Source: Triglochin maritima
Lineage: Eukaryota > Streptophyta > Magnoliopsida > Alismatales > Juncaginaceae
Length of the DNA stretch: 64,000 nt
Direction of reading: 5' to 3'
Assembly (NCBI GenBank): GCA_963682175.1
Contig: OY821779.1
Span: forward strand, 2,120,501 to 2,184,500
Position numbers and translations under genes: made by a program. The stretch's first letter is position 1; every line of letters starts with the position of its first letter. Positions 1-10,678 of the stretch are shown here, piece after piece. The notes below the pieces were generated by a model, which had not been told where the DNA came from, made no database searches, and saw only the letters and a list, made by a program, of their open reading frames with translations.

Positions 1-96
1 CATACGGACTACTACAACCCGAAATACAAACTAAGGGAAATACAAACCATACGGAATACATACTACATCAAACTACACGTACCCATTCTCTTCTGC

Positions 97-1332
97 CTAG
101 GCGAGAAGTTTATTGATTACTTTTTGATCCTTCTCCGTCGGGTTGTCCTTCCTCATCAGAGAGTGAAGCATGTCCAACTTATTTTTTATTAAATGTCTCT
201 GGAAATTCCTTTCCGCTAACTCCTCTTGCTTGGAGAAACCATCTTCTCTGACTTGGGCGGTGTATCGCATCTGTTGTGCAAGTTCTCTAACATCGGTGTC
301 TCGTTCGGGGTGTAATGCACTCTTAGCCTTTTTCTTAGCCTTCTTCACACCTTCTGGGCGTGTAGACGACTCCGGCATCGGCTATTCTGCATCCGAGGGT
401 GGTTGCGTCCTCGAGCCGCCCGTGCTCTTTCTTTTCCCAAGGCTTCCTGACTGGGGACTATTTTCATCGTGCAACTCCGGGGACTCCCAGTCAACACGCA
501 CGGCATTAGCTCCGGAGATCACACTCTCCCATTTTGGGTACCTACGCAACATAACCCAAGCATCAAAATAAAGAAATTTACTAGGCCCATGATTTCGCTC
601 GTAGATCACGTGCGCTTGTCGGACAACATCGTCGTCATTCTGGCCGCTCTTTTTCCGTCGGAATGCCTGATCGAAGCACCCGACCCACTTGTTCACAGCA
701 GGTATAATTCTCCTCCACCGTCCTTTTAAGGACTCTGCGTTCCTTTCGGGTAGGCCTGTGCCTTCCACGGAGATGTCGTACACACGTTTCACCCTAGTCC
801 ACAATGAAGTAGACTTCTGGTTTGTCCCTGTCACGGCATCGCAACTGACTTCCATATATGCAGAGACAAGTCTCTCGTCCTCAGCTGTGGTCCACAACTT
901 CGGATTGGCTTTGGCAGTTTGGACTTGCTTGCGGTGACGACGCTGTGGAGGTGGGGATGGTGGTGTGGGGGTGTGTCGTGGTGGAGACTCATCGTCGTCG
1001 TTACCCTCATCTTCAGTGTTCGCCATACTCTGGCGGCTATTTTGAGACAAGGGTCGGCCAAACATCTGGAAGTGCGGTTGATTATAAGGGAGTTGTGGTG
1101 CATATTGAGAGTATTGTGGGAATGGTAAGTTTTGATCTGGGGATGCGTAGTGGGAGAATTGTGGGAATGGTGAGTTTTGGTCAGGTGGTGGGAATGGTGG
1201 TGCGTACTGGGAGAAGTCGGGTTGTTGGAATAGTTGTTGGTAAAATGGACGTGAGGGATATGGTTGTGGATAGCGTGGATGCGGATTTGATTGTGGAGGA
1301 GGGGGGGAACGATTGTACTCCGGAGAAGACAT
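97..1332 (-). pseudogene. PIF/Harbinger ORF1-like Myb/SANT protein with an in-frame amber stop
   Basis: The first ATG (1332) opens 316 codons that end at TAG (382-384). The same frame then continues through a proline codon into another 93 codons to 97, so one nonsense codon separates two halves of a roughly 411-residue protein. Residues 1-130 are rich in Pro, Gln, Tyr and Phe. A trihelix Myb/SANT-like segment starts near residue 145 (LWTTAEDERL) and runs to about 260 (FDAWVMLRRYPKW). The second half is basic and helical, like the NAM-associated C-terminal domain. This layout is known for the ORF1 DNA-binding partner of PIF/Pong/Harbinger transposases and for 'glutathione S-transferase T3-like' plant proteins. 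A TATATATA tract at about 1412-1419 lies upstream. The stop may be a real inactivating mutation or a base error. The partner DDE transposase is not in the window. Confidence 0.75.
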
Positions 1333-1439
1333 TGTGGAAGAAATATGGGATGTAAGTTGAGTTTTGAGTTTTGTGGAAGAGATATGGGGTGTAAGTTGAT
1401 TTTTGTGTAGGGTATATATAGAGAAAAAATTAGACACTG

Positions 1440-1600
1440 TGCAATCACGCGGATTACTTTTCTTTCACGCGTATACTGTACATTCACGCGGAGTATTTTG
1501 TTTCACGCGTATACTGTAGATTCACGCGGACTACTTTTGATTCACGCGTATACTGTGCAATCACGCATATACTGTGCAGTCACGCGCGTTTCGAAATTCA
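1440..1600. repeat. Subterminal CACGCG repeats of the Harbinger element
   Basis: About seven short units built on TTCACGCG followed by TATACTGTA/TGCA or GAGTA/GACTACTTT alternate between the ORF1-like gene and the element end. Short iterated motifs inside a DNA-transposon terminus are commonly transposase or ORF1 binding sites, so that role is inferred. The units lie just upstream of the inferred promoter of the Myb/SANT gene. Confidence 0.6.
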
Positions 1601-1924
1601 TATATTCAAATTTCAAATATTCAAAATTTTGTGTTTAATAGTGATTAATATTGTTAATTAATTAATAGTAATAATAAGTATATCGTGAATTAAAATTATA
1701 ATGTAATTAGAATTAGATTTATATATAATGTATTTTGTTAAATGTTGTGTGAGAATTAAATTTGTTTAATTAAGAAATGATGTGGATGAAAGAGAGTGTA
1801 GGGTGGGTGGGGGTAGCCTGGGCATGGATAAGGGGATTTTTTGGGTGGGTTGGGTGAGCTGACGTGACAGAGAGAGAAGCTGACGTGGCAGAGAGAGAGT
1901 GCAGGGCTCCCGGGGGTAGCCCGG

Positions 1925-1962
1925 GCGCTGTTAAATATGCTCTAAGAGCATCCCTTGACGCA
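1925..1962. mobile_element. Back-to-back Harbinger-type termini around a TAA target site
   Basis: Read on the minus strand the left element ends GAGCATATTTAACAGC; read on the plus strand the sequence after TAA begins GAGCATCCCTTGACGC. The two GAGCAT termini face outward from a shared TAA, the usual 3-bp target duplication of PIF/Harbinger elements. The left terminus belongs to the element carrying the Myb/SANT gene. The right terminus would start a second element whose far end I could not find. Confidence 0.5.
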
Positions 1963-2439
1963 GAAGAACTTCGGTCATCCGAAGGTCGTGAATAAAAAAT
2001 TATTTTTTAACAGAAAAACTTCGGTTGTAGATGACCAGGTCGTCGACCCGGTCATCAAATATTTTATTATATTTTGATTTTTTGAATTTTTTTTTGTTTT
2101 TGTTTTGAATTTTTGAATTTTTTGTTTGAGTTTTTTTAATTTTTTTTCCGAAAATACGTTTTATAATTGTTTTGATTTTTTAGAAATTTTTTTATATTTT
2201 TTAAATTTTTATCAAAATGGACCCCGAAATGATGTGGAGGAGAGAGGTAGGTTGTTGTGGGTTGTGTTGGGTTGTGGTTAAGAGATGAATAGTGTAGGAA
2301 AGAGAAGAATGTGGGTTGAGGAAAGAGAAAACTGATGTGGAGGAGAGAGAAAGCTGATTTTGAAGAGAAAGAGCTGATGACCAGGTCGTCGAGATCATGG
2401 TTAGTGATGGTGTAAGAGTAAACACATCTTCACACTCAA
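1963..2439. other. AT-rich spacer, possibly the body of a truncated second Harbinger-type element
   Basis: No gene is visible. The stretch is T-rich from 2050 to 2215. A motif reading GATGACCAGGTCGTCGA occurs at about 2028-2045 and again near 2376-2393. GTGG-rich sequence lies between them. The LINE fragment begins shortly after, so any right terminus appears to be lost. Confidence 0.35.
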
Positions 2440-3315
2440 ATTACAAAACTTCGTGGACCAAGTTAATTAGACGTTATCATGGGTATATGGATCTTCCAAT
2501 TATAGTAAAAAATAAAAAAAATCACAGAGTTGAAAGCTCTAAGATCAATGGTGGACAAGGATTGGATCATAGTAGGTGATTTCAATTTAATATCATTTGA
2601 CCACAAATACTCCACTCGTAAAATCAATAAAAATCTCATTGACGTTTTCAATAAATTCATCGACAATCTAAACCTTCTAGACTTTGGTCCAAACAATTAC
2701 AAGTATACTTGGAGTAATAAACGGAAATTTCTAACGATGGTTAGGTTGAACGCTTTCTCATATCTACAAATTGGGAAGAAAAAAATCCCTCTCTCCTTTT
2801 GCCACGGATTTCCAAAATATAACTCTGATCACAATCACATTATCCTAGATACAAATGAGATTAAATGGGGCACTGCATTTAGACTAGATGCCTACTTACT
2901 AAATAATGACGTCTTCGTAGACTTTATCAACTCCTTGCGGCAAAACCTCAACGTCAACCTACAAAACCGTATTCTCTCTTTAGGAAGGAAACTACATATC
3001 CTAAAAAAAGCATATTATGGGTTGATTTTTTTCCAACAAACCTTATCCTCATCTACGGTTAGCAAATATTGAATCTGAAATGGCTTCCTTCGAGGATAAA
3101 TATGATGCAAACTCCATCTCCGAAACTAAACTCTGTGTGCTGGAAGTTCTCAAAAGAGAATTCCAAAATGGCCTTTTAGACCACAAAAACTATTGCAAGC
3201 AAGAATCCACTGTAGAATAGTTAAAGGAAGGTGATAACAATACTAATTTTTCCACAAAATTTGTGATCTCTCACATGATGAAAAAACTATGATGTCGAAC
3301 ATAATCACGCCAGAG
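2440..3315 (+). pseudogene. L1-type LINE fragment (endonuclease end and start of the reverse-transcriptase region)
   Basis: An open stretch at 2530-3072 contains WIIVGDFNLI, FGPNNYKYTW and SDHNHIIL, the C-terminal signature of the apurinic endonuclease domain of plant L1-type LINE ORF2. After frame breaks the sequence reads LKEGDNNTNF and then KICDLSHDEKTMMSN, the usual linker before the reverse transcriptase. There is no reverse-transcriptase core, no 3' tail and at least two frame breaks, so this is an internal scrap. It abuts the FAR1-like transposase exon at about 3282-3340. Confidence 0.75.
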
Positions 3316-3356
3316 GCTACGTAATTAACTACGTAGATCTCGAACATAATCACGCC

Positions 3357-5684
3357 ATGCTGTCGGAAGACCAGATGCGCTTCCTCCGTCAAAAACGATC
3401 CGTCCCGGAGTCCGCCAGAGCACGCATTTCGTGCAATGATGCTGCCGGTATATCTGCCGCCAAGACCATGCAATCTTTTGTGGTCGAAGCTGGAGGTCAC
3501 GATAAATTGTCTTTCAACGAGCGGGACCTAAGGTTATTTATTCTCCACTTAACCTGGTTGAAGTTACGCATTTAGCTTTGTCATAAAAATTATGTTTCGC
3601 AGGAATGTTGTGAACGAGGTTAGAAACCTCAAAATGGGACCAGGAGATGCGCAAGCTATCCAAGATTATTTCATCAGGATGCAGAAGAATGATTCCCGCT
3701 TCTTTTACGTAATGGATATGGACGACGAAGGCAGACTACGAAATGTGTTCTGGGCCGACAGTCGGTCTCGAGCTGCTTACTCTTACTTTGGAGATGCAAT
3801 ATGTTTCGACACAACATACATAACAAACAAGTATGACATGCCTTTTGCCCCATTTGTGGGGGTAAATCACCACTACCAGTCCGTCCTACTCGGTTGCGCA
3901 CTCCTCTCTTCCGAGACGACACAAAATTACATTTGGTTGTTCCAAACATGGTTGACGTGCATGAACGGTACGTGTTTTATTTTGTCCGGCTTTGTCCATT
4001 TTACGTTGTGTGCCTGCCCGGTTACTCCCTTACGTCTGTCCGTTTTACGTATTTTGCTCATCCGGTTTATCCCTTACGTCTGTCCTGTTTACGTCTTTTG
4101 CTCGTCCTGTTTACCCCTTACGTCTGTCCGGTTTACGTATTTTGCTCGTCCGTTTTATCCCTTACGTCTGTCCGGTTTACGTATTTTGCTCGTCCGGTTT
4201 ATCCCTTACGTAAGTCCGGTTTACGTTTTTTGCGCGTCCGGTTTATCCCTTACGTCTGTCCGGTTTACCCTTGACGCCTGTCCGGTTTACGTCTTTTGCT
4301 CGTCCGGTTTATCCCTTACGTCTGTCCGGTTTACGTCTTTTGCTCGTCCGGTTTACCCTTGACGTCTGTCCGGTTTACGTTATTTCTGTCTGGATTAACA
4401 TATGTTTTTATCTTGATCGCTTTGTGTGCAGATACAAGCCCCCCGGCGATCATAACAGACCAATGTGGCGCCATAGCTTCGGCTGTGAGGACTGTGTTCC
4501 CTGAAGCGCGGCACAGATTTTGTATATGGCACATAATGAATAAGGCCCCTGTGAAGCTGCCCAAGAAGTACCGGGAGCATACGTTGTTTGACCTCAACAA
4601 CTGTGTATTCGATTCCAAGACTCCGGCAGAATTCGAGCGGAATTGGCAGGGATTTCTAGATGATTTCGAGTTGCACGACAATAATTGGCTCCGATCCATT
4701 TATGCAATTCGAGAGCACTGGGTACCTGCATTTTCGCGGGATTGTTTTTCCGCCGGAATGGCATCAACCCAGAGAAGTGAGGGTATGAACGCCTTCTTCG
4801 ATAAGTACCTCACATCAAGGACGACACTTAAGCAGTTCGTTCAACAATACGAACTCGCACTACGCCACAAGTATGAGAAGGAAGCTCAGTCTGATTTCGA
4901 TTGTCAGCATAAGGCTCCGCAATTGATTTCGAAATATCCATTCGAGAGGCAATTGAGCGAGTTGTATACGGTGGGTGTCTTCAAGAAGGTGCAGTTAGAA
5001 ATTGGGAAGATGATGTACTGCGACATCAAGGATGAGTTCAACGAGGACGACACATTGCACTTCAACGTGACCGAACATGTATTGACACATATCCTCCCAT
5101 TGTCGAAACGGTTCACAGTGCAAATTAGAAATGAGAAGTGGGTATGCGATTGCAGAATGTTTGATCACGTCGGTATCCTATGTTGTCACGTTTATGTTGT
5201 TATTGCCCGAATACGTCCAAACGCGTTGCTCCCCGAGTTTTACATCGTCCACCGATGGAGGAAGGATATCCGAAGGAGCTATGGAGTCAAGTTTCCTCTT
5301 CAAAGCGGCATAACGGGGAACGATGCGCTTCGTCGCCACGACGACATAATGGGTCGTGCGCTTTGGATCGCCGAGGCCGCTTTCGACTCAAACGACAGAT
5401 ATCTTCAGGCGGTAGAGGCACTTGAGTTGCTTAAGGAACGTATGCAACGACCTGATCCTGTGTTCGCTGGTACATCCGTTCTCAATCCGGATAAGACAAT
5501 ACGGAAAGGCAGACCGCCGAGCAAACGACGGATTTCTTTGTCTGAGAAAATAATTAAAAGTAACGTTAAGAAAATCAACAGGAAGAAGGCTCTACCCCCG
5601 TTACACCCTGCAGCACCCAAACCGGGGGATCACGATTTCGATGACTGGGACATGAATTTGCATTACGAGGGAGTTCCTCCTTGA
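3357..5684 (+). CDS. FAR1-related MULE transposase, 5' end missing
   Basis: Three exons fit: about 3339-3532, 3603-3967 and 4432-5684, with consistent phases. From the first ATG (3357) they give 597 residues. The frame is open back to 3282 and reads LEHNHAM just before that ATG, as in FHY3/FAR1/FRS proteins, so the true start and the N-terminal FAR1 DNA-binding domain are probably lost. The MULE DDE core is visible: the first acid in AICFDTTYITNKY (exon 2), the second in IITDQCGAI (start of exon 3) and a glutamate in STQRSEGMNAFF. A SWIM zinc finger, CDCRMFDHVGILCCHV, lies near 5144-5192. A basic tail follows. Intron 2 is filled by a 22-bp array. A domesticated FRS factor is possible, but the MULE terminus and protease partner favour a transposase. 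The long intact exons suggest fairly recent activity. Confidence 0.8.
3985..4395 (+). repeat. 22-bp TCCGG array inside transposase intron 2
   Basis: About 17 consecutive units begin TCCGG(T/A)TT and are 22 bp long. Two kinds of filler alternate, one ending TTTTGCTCG and one ending CTTACGTCTG. Because 22 is not a multiple of three, the tract reads as a false peptide repeat in all three frames. It starts 17 bp after the inferred donor (3968) and ends about 35 bp before the acceptor (4430-4431). Confidence 0.9.
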
Positions 5685-5714
5685 TTATTGTATTTGTCCT
5701 TGGTTGGAATTATT

Positions 5715-5845
5715 CCTATGTAATTTTGTTGAAAGTCATTGTAATTTTGTTGAAAGTCATTGTATGTAATTTTGTTGAAAGTCATTGTATGTAATTTTGT
5801 TGAAAGTCATTGTATGTAATTTTGTTGAAAGTCATTGTATTATTG
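5715..5845 (+). repeat. 25-bp tandem repeat downstream of the transposase gene
   Basis: Four to five copies of a unit reading TGTAATTTTGTTGAAAGTCAT, with or without an extra TGTA, lie just after the transposase stop codon. The unit differs from the TCCGG array that follows. It may lie in the 3' untranslated region. Confidence 0.85.
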
Positions 5846-5929
5846 CATAAGATTCAACCATTTCTTTGCTTGATCGTTTGTGAATTAATTTCTCATGGCG
5901 ACAAATATATTAAGTAATTTTGTACCGTT

Positions 5930-7215
5930 GTATGTCTGTCCGGATTAAGTTAACAGTATGTCCGGATTAAGTTAACAGTATGTCCGGATTACGTAACATC
6001 AAAGTCCGGATTAAGTGACCAGTATGTCCGGAATACGTAATTAGGCAGTCCGGATTACATTGTTTGTCTGTCCGGATTACGTTAATTTCTGTCCGGAATA
6101 AGTTACCAGTATGTCCGGATTACGTTACCAGTATGTCCGGATTACGTTACATCAATGTCCGGATTACGTTTTATTTATGTCCTGATTAAGTGACCAGTAT
6201 GTCCGGAATACGTAATTTGTTTGTCTGTCCGGATTACATTGTTTGTCTGTCCGGATTACGTTGTTTGTCTGTCCGGATTACGTTATATGTCCGTCCGGAT
6301 TACGTATCATGTTTGTCCGGTTTAAGAATAAAGTGTGTCCCGAAACGGAACAAAAAGTTTGTCCGGAATAAGTGTATTTGTTGTCCGGAATAAGTGTATT
6401 TGTTGTCTGGTTTAAGACAAAAGTGTGTCCCGAAACGGAACAAAAAGTTTGTCCGGAATAAGTGTATTTGCTGTCCGGAATAAGTGTATTTGTTGTCCGG
6501 AATAAGCGTATTTGTTGTCCGGAATAAATGTATTTGTTGTCCGGTTTAAGAATAAAGTGTGTCTGGAATAAGTGTTTTTGCTGTCCGGAATAAGTGTATT
6601 TGCTGTCCGGAATAAGAATAAAGTATGTCCCGAAACGGAACAAAAAGTTTGTCCGGAATAAGTGTATTTGCTGTCCGGAATAAGTGTATTTGTTGTCCGG
6701 AATAAGCGTATTTGTTGTCCGGAATAAATGTATTTGTTGTCCGGTTTAAGAATAAAGTGTGTCCGGAATAAGTGTATTTGCTGTCCGGAATAAGTGTACT
6801 TGCTGTCCCGAATAAGTGTATTTGCTGTCCGGAATAAGAATAAAGTGTGTCCCGAAACGGAACAAAAAGTTTGTCCGGAATAAGTGTATTTGCTGTCCAG
6901 AATAAGTGTATTTGTTGTCCGGAATATGTGTATTTGTTGTCCGGAATATGTGTATTTGTTGTCCGGAATATGTGTATTTGTTGTCCGGAATATGTGTATT
7001 TGTTGTTCGGAATAAGTGTATTTGCTGTCCGGAATAAGTGTATTTGTTGTTCGGAGTAAGTGTATTTGTTGTCCGGTTTAAGAATAAATTTTGTCCAGAA
7101 ACGGAACATTAAGTTTTTCCGGAATAAGTGTATTTGCTGTCCGGAATAAGTGTATTTGTTGTCCGGAATTAGTGTATTTGCTGTCCGGAATAGGTGTATT
7201 TGTTGTCCGGTTTAA
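5930..7215. repeat. 22-bp TCCGG array between the convergent MULE genes
   Basis: More than 50 units, mostly exactly 22 bp, carry TCCGGA followed by TTACG or ATAAG. Early units end AACAGTATG or GTTTGTCTG; later units end TGTATTTGCTG or TGTATTTGTTG. From about 6305 a higher-order block containing GTCCCGAAACGGAACAAAAAG recurs about every 220-270 bp. The array fills the space between the 3' ends of two genes, a place where it could influence termination of either transcript; that role is inferred. Long open frames on both strands here come from the repeat. Confidence 0.92.
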
Positions 7216-7364
7216 GAGTATTGATAATTTATACATGTCCTTGTATTGATAATTTAACCCAACACCAAATGTCATTGTATTGATAAATCATTCAAATAGT
7301 CTATGTAATTTTAACATGTATACATGTATAACTTTGTAAAAAAAATTAAAACATCCAGAGTCGT

Positions 7365-10300
7365 TTATTGTTGATCGCACATCCCAGAGTCTTCGAGTAA
7401 GAAATTGGCCAAATCGCCTCTAAAACGGTGAATAACCTTGCTCTGCTTCGGCTGAGTCGGATCAGCATTCTCCATCAAACGCTTGATCCAGTACAAAACG
7501 TATGGCCCGCAGTCGTTACTCCCCGCTAGCTGTCGTTGGCTACCCTTCCTGTCAACTCTCAGTGGCCATTCGACCGCCAAAAACCCTCGCCAGAATCCCG
7601 CTATCTTAGACGCGGTGCATTCATGAGTTCCGACTAAAAGGTTAGGATTTTCACCTCTTTTAAGCGTGCGGGAGATGCTGTTGTACTGAATGAACTCCGA
7701 TCGAGGTCCGTGGGCAACGAACAGAGTCCAGTGGCCGGACAAACAGCATGGCTGTGCGATGACGACTTCCTCCACATTAAGTCCTTCCATTTTTGGGAGT
7801 AAATAATCTCTCTTTATATCTTCTCCTTGTCCCTCCACAATCATTTCCGATTCGAAGGATGATAAGCAGACCACCTTTTGTTGCCCTCCTCTTCTGACGA
7901 GTACCTCAATTAGGCCGTCAAGCGTTTCGTTGGTGATTTCTGTGCCTCGCGAAATTATTTCCTTGAGATCACCCCTGCTGATAATGCTGAGAACCCCCCT
8001 CCAGATAATATATTTTGCTTCTCGCTCGGGGGCCGTTGCATTCAATAAACGATGTACCTCATCATTGGTCAGCGTTCTCAAGGCGGTATTATCCACATCT
8101 GGCCTCGTGGACGAAACAAGGGCGGCCAGTTCATCTTTCGCTTTTTCTTCACTGGCTTCTTCGGGCCCTTTTGTTTTTGTGGTGGCTTCTTCGGCCTCCT
8201 TTATTTGTTCTTGTTTTTCTGCGGCAATCTTCTGTGCCTCATCTTGGCCAGATTTGCTTTGCGCTTCGTGTATGTGTTCTGTGCGCAAGCGTGGTTTAAA
8301 GGTCCGCATTTTTTTGGGGTGCAAAAGCGGAAGCGCAACCCCAGCCTTCCTCTTTCTTTCCTCCTGTCTCCTCATAACTTCCTCCTCCTCCCTCTTATTT
8401 CTCTCTTCCTCCTCCCTCTTTTCCCTCTCTTCCCTCTCCTCCTCCTCCCTCTTATTTCTCTCTTCCTCCTCCCTCTTTTCCCTCTCTTCCCTCTCCACCG
8501 CCTCCCTCTTATTTCTCTCTTCCTCCTCCCTCTTTTCCCTCTCTTCCCTCTCCTCCGCCTCCCTCTTATTTCTCTCTTCCTCCTCCCTCTTTTCCCTCTC
8601 TTCCTCCTCCGCCTCCCTCTTATTTCTCTCTTCCTCCTCCCTCTCTTCCCTCTCTTCCCTCTCCTCCGCCTCCCTCTTATTTCTCTCTTCCTCCTCCCTC
8701 TTTTCCCTCTCTTCCTCCTCCCCACGGACTCTCAGCTCACGACACTCTTCTTGAGAGATCCGCAGTTCTTCCTCCAGGTTGTTAATTTTAACGGTCGCCT
8801 CCCTAAGTGCTGCTTCGGCTCGCAGCCATTTCGTCTTCACCTCACTAAGTTCCAACTCTTGTAGCAGTGGGTCACATGGAATGCTGCATTCACTGAGTTG
8901 TATCCTTGGTAGAGTGGATGTTGAAGGTGTTTCCTTCGAGGCGACCGTTGCTTCTGCAGGAGTTGAAGGTGTTTCCTTCGCTGCGGGAGTTGCTGCTGCA
9001 GGAGGAAATTGATCCTCTGACAACAGTGAATGCTCCCGTGCACTGAGTTTTGGGGTGCCCTTCAACTCAAATTGGCCCGAGTATATCCGGGACAAGTTGA
9101 TGCCTCGATCTTCCCATTTTCTAAGGATTTGGCGTCTGCTAAACATTTCGGTCCAACACTTGAACCGTGGAAATGCTGACCGGGGATCCCCCAATTTGAA
9201 CTTCTCGCAAAGCCACACCTGAAAACAGGAATAAGTTAAAAAACAGAAACATAACATCCCCAGGACAGTCTCATAACGTTAATCAGAAAGACCAAACACT
9301 AATTCCGGACAGACACAACTCTTATTCCGGACAGACACAACTCTTATTCCGGACAGACACAACTCTTATTCCGGACAGACACAACTCTTATTCCGGACAG
9401 ACAAAGACGTATTCCGGACATACAAATTACTTATTCCGGACAGACACAATACGTATTCCGGACACATACAGGACTATTCCGGACTGGCAACACACTTATT
9501 CCGGACAGGCAACACACTTATTCCGGACAGAGACAACACTATTGAGGACAGACACAAAACTTATCCCGGACAGACACAAGACTTATTCCGGACAGAGACA
9601 ACACTATTCAGGACAGACACAAGACTTATCCCGGACAGACACAAGACGTATTCCGGACAGACAAGACAATCATTCCAGACACATACAGGACTATTCCGGA
9701 CAGGCAACACACTTATTCCGGACATAAACCAACACTACTCCGGACTGACACAACACTCATTCCGGACAACCACAAGACACTTATTCCGGAAAACCTCAAG
9801 ACACTTTTTCCGGACAGAGACAACACTATTCAGGACAGACAGAAGACGTATTCCGGACAGACACAAGACGTATTCCGGACAAGCAAGACAGTCATTTCGG
9901 ACACATACAGGACTATTCTGGACAGGCAACACACTTATTCCGGACATAAACCGACACTATTCCGGACTGACACAACACTCATTCCGGACCAAGATGCTTA
10001 CTTGTAATACGGCAACGCAACCAGACACGTAGCCCTGCTTCATAGAGAAGTTCGCTGATGATCTCCTCCTCGAGAGGTCCCGTTGGGCTTCCTCCAGGCC
10101 TTCAACCAAGAAAGTGTGAACCGCATTTGCCCACGCATATCTCTTGAGGCGCTTGAGGTTCTTAAGGTGTTTCGTGTACCACGCTTTAGTTCGCAGTGAT
10201 CCATCGAAGAACAAAAAATGATTGAAAATCATAGAAATAAGGAGTCGGACGTGCTCCTCCTCCTCGCCCATCTTGCTCGTGGCGGTAAGATGACCCAGTA

Positions 10301-10678
10301 GCTGGGTGTTGTCGAGGTTAACCCCGTCACGTTTCGCTACGTACATGGCATCCATATCCACTCTCTGCCCATGTACTCTTAGTCCAAGTAGAAGGGCGAC
10401 GTCTTCTACCGTAAATGGGACCACCCCAGTGGCTATTCTCAGACCGACTTCATTGGCGTCGAAGTGTTCGACGAACCAACCCAGTATCTCGTTGTCAGTT
10501 GTGACGTGAGGAAAGCTGAGGAAGTGACCGAAAGGCGTCCGTTGGAAGACATTTTTCTCCTCCTCCTTCATCCGGTCGAACTGCTTGTGAAGGGCCGCGA
10601 AACCGCACTTGGTTTCGCGGAAGTAGTACGTGCTTCCCTTAAACCACACAAAAAAATTGTTAGAGGCCAATAATGAAC
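7365..10678 (-). CDS. Plant mobile domain-Ulp1 (C48) protease fusion of the MULE
   Basis: Two clear exons share phase 0: about 10678-10002 and 9218-7365. A possible first exon at 10770-10717 (MDPSLPETSIAPEIVAAQ) does not join in phase with the donor and acceptor I can see, so the start is unresolved. Exon 1 resembles the plant mobile domain (HFDANEVGLRIATGVVPF and following). Exon 2 starts VWLCEKFKLG, then has a charged coiled coil of EEERNKRE-type repeats (coding 8370-8735). It ends in a Ulp1-like cysteine protease: catalytic His in SGHWTLFVAH and the Gln and Cys in QLAGSNDCGPYVL. Ulp1 enzymes cut SUMO or related modifiers. Proteases of this kind occur in several plant MULE groups, where their role is not settled. 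The gene runs convergently to the transposase. The 783-bp intron is mostly a 22-bp array. Confidence 0.78.
8370..8735 (-). repeat. Coding minisatellite for the EEERNKRE coiled coil
   Basis: Tandem copies of a Glu/Arg/Lys-coding unit form a purine-rich tract on the coding strand within exon 2 of the PMD-Ulp1 gene. The predicted product is a long single helix or coiled coil linking the N-terminal domain to the protease. The opposite strand reads as a Ser/Leu-rich open frame that is only its shadow. Copy number is likely to vary between alleles. Confidence 0.85.
9295..9990. repeat. 22-bp TCCGGA array in the PMD-Ulp1 intron
   Basis: About 30 units read TTCCGGACAGACACAACTCTTA and variants. Most are 22 bp, with occasional longer units such as those containing CACATACAGGACTA. 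The array occupies nearly the whole intron between 10002 and 9218. It lies on the opposite side of the element from the transposase intron array, but keeps the same anchor and period. Confidence 0.9.

Noticed and set aside
3967..4431. Apparent continuous reading through the TCCGG array in the transposase gene
   Set aside because: Good GT and AG sites flank it, and removing it restores MND-TSPPAIITDQ in phase, as the DDE fold requires.
6278..7275. Long minus-strand frames with YTYSGQQIHLFRTANTLIPD-like peptide repeats
   Set aside because: They are translations of the 22-bp array. Three units make 22 codons, so any frame without a stop stays open; the same peptides appear at 37447-38116 in a non-coding element.
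7930..8864. Plus-strand Ser/Leu-rich frames of about 270 codons
   Set aside because: They are antisense to the EEERNKRE coding repeat and protease exon, which carry clear domain signatures.
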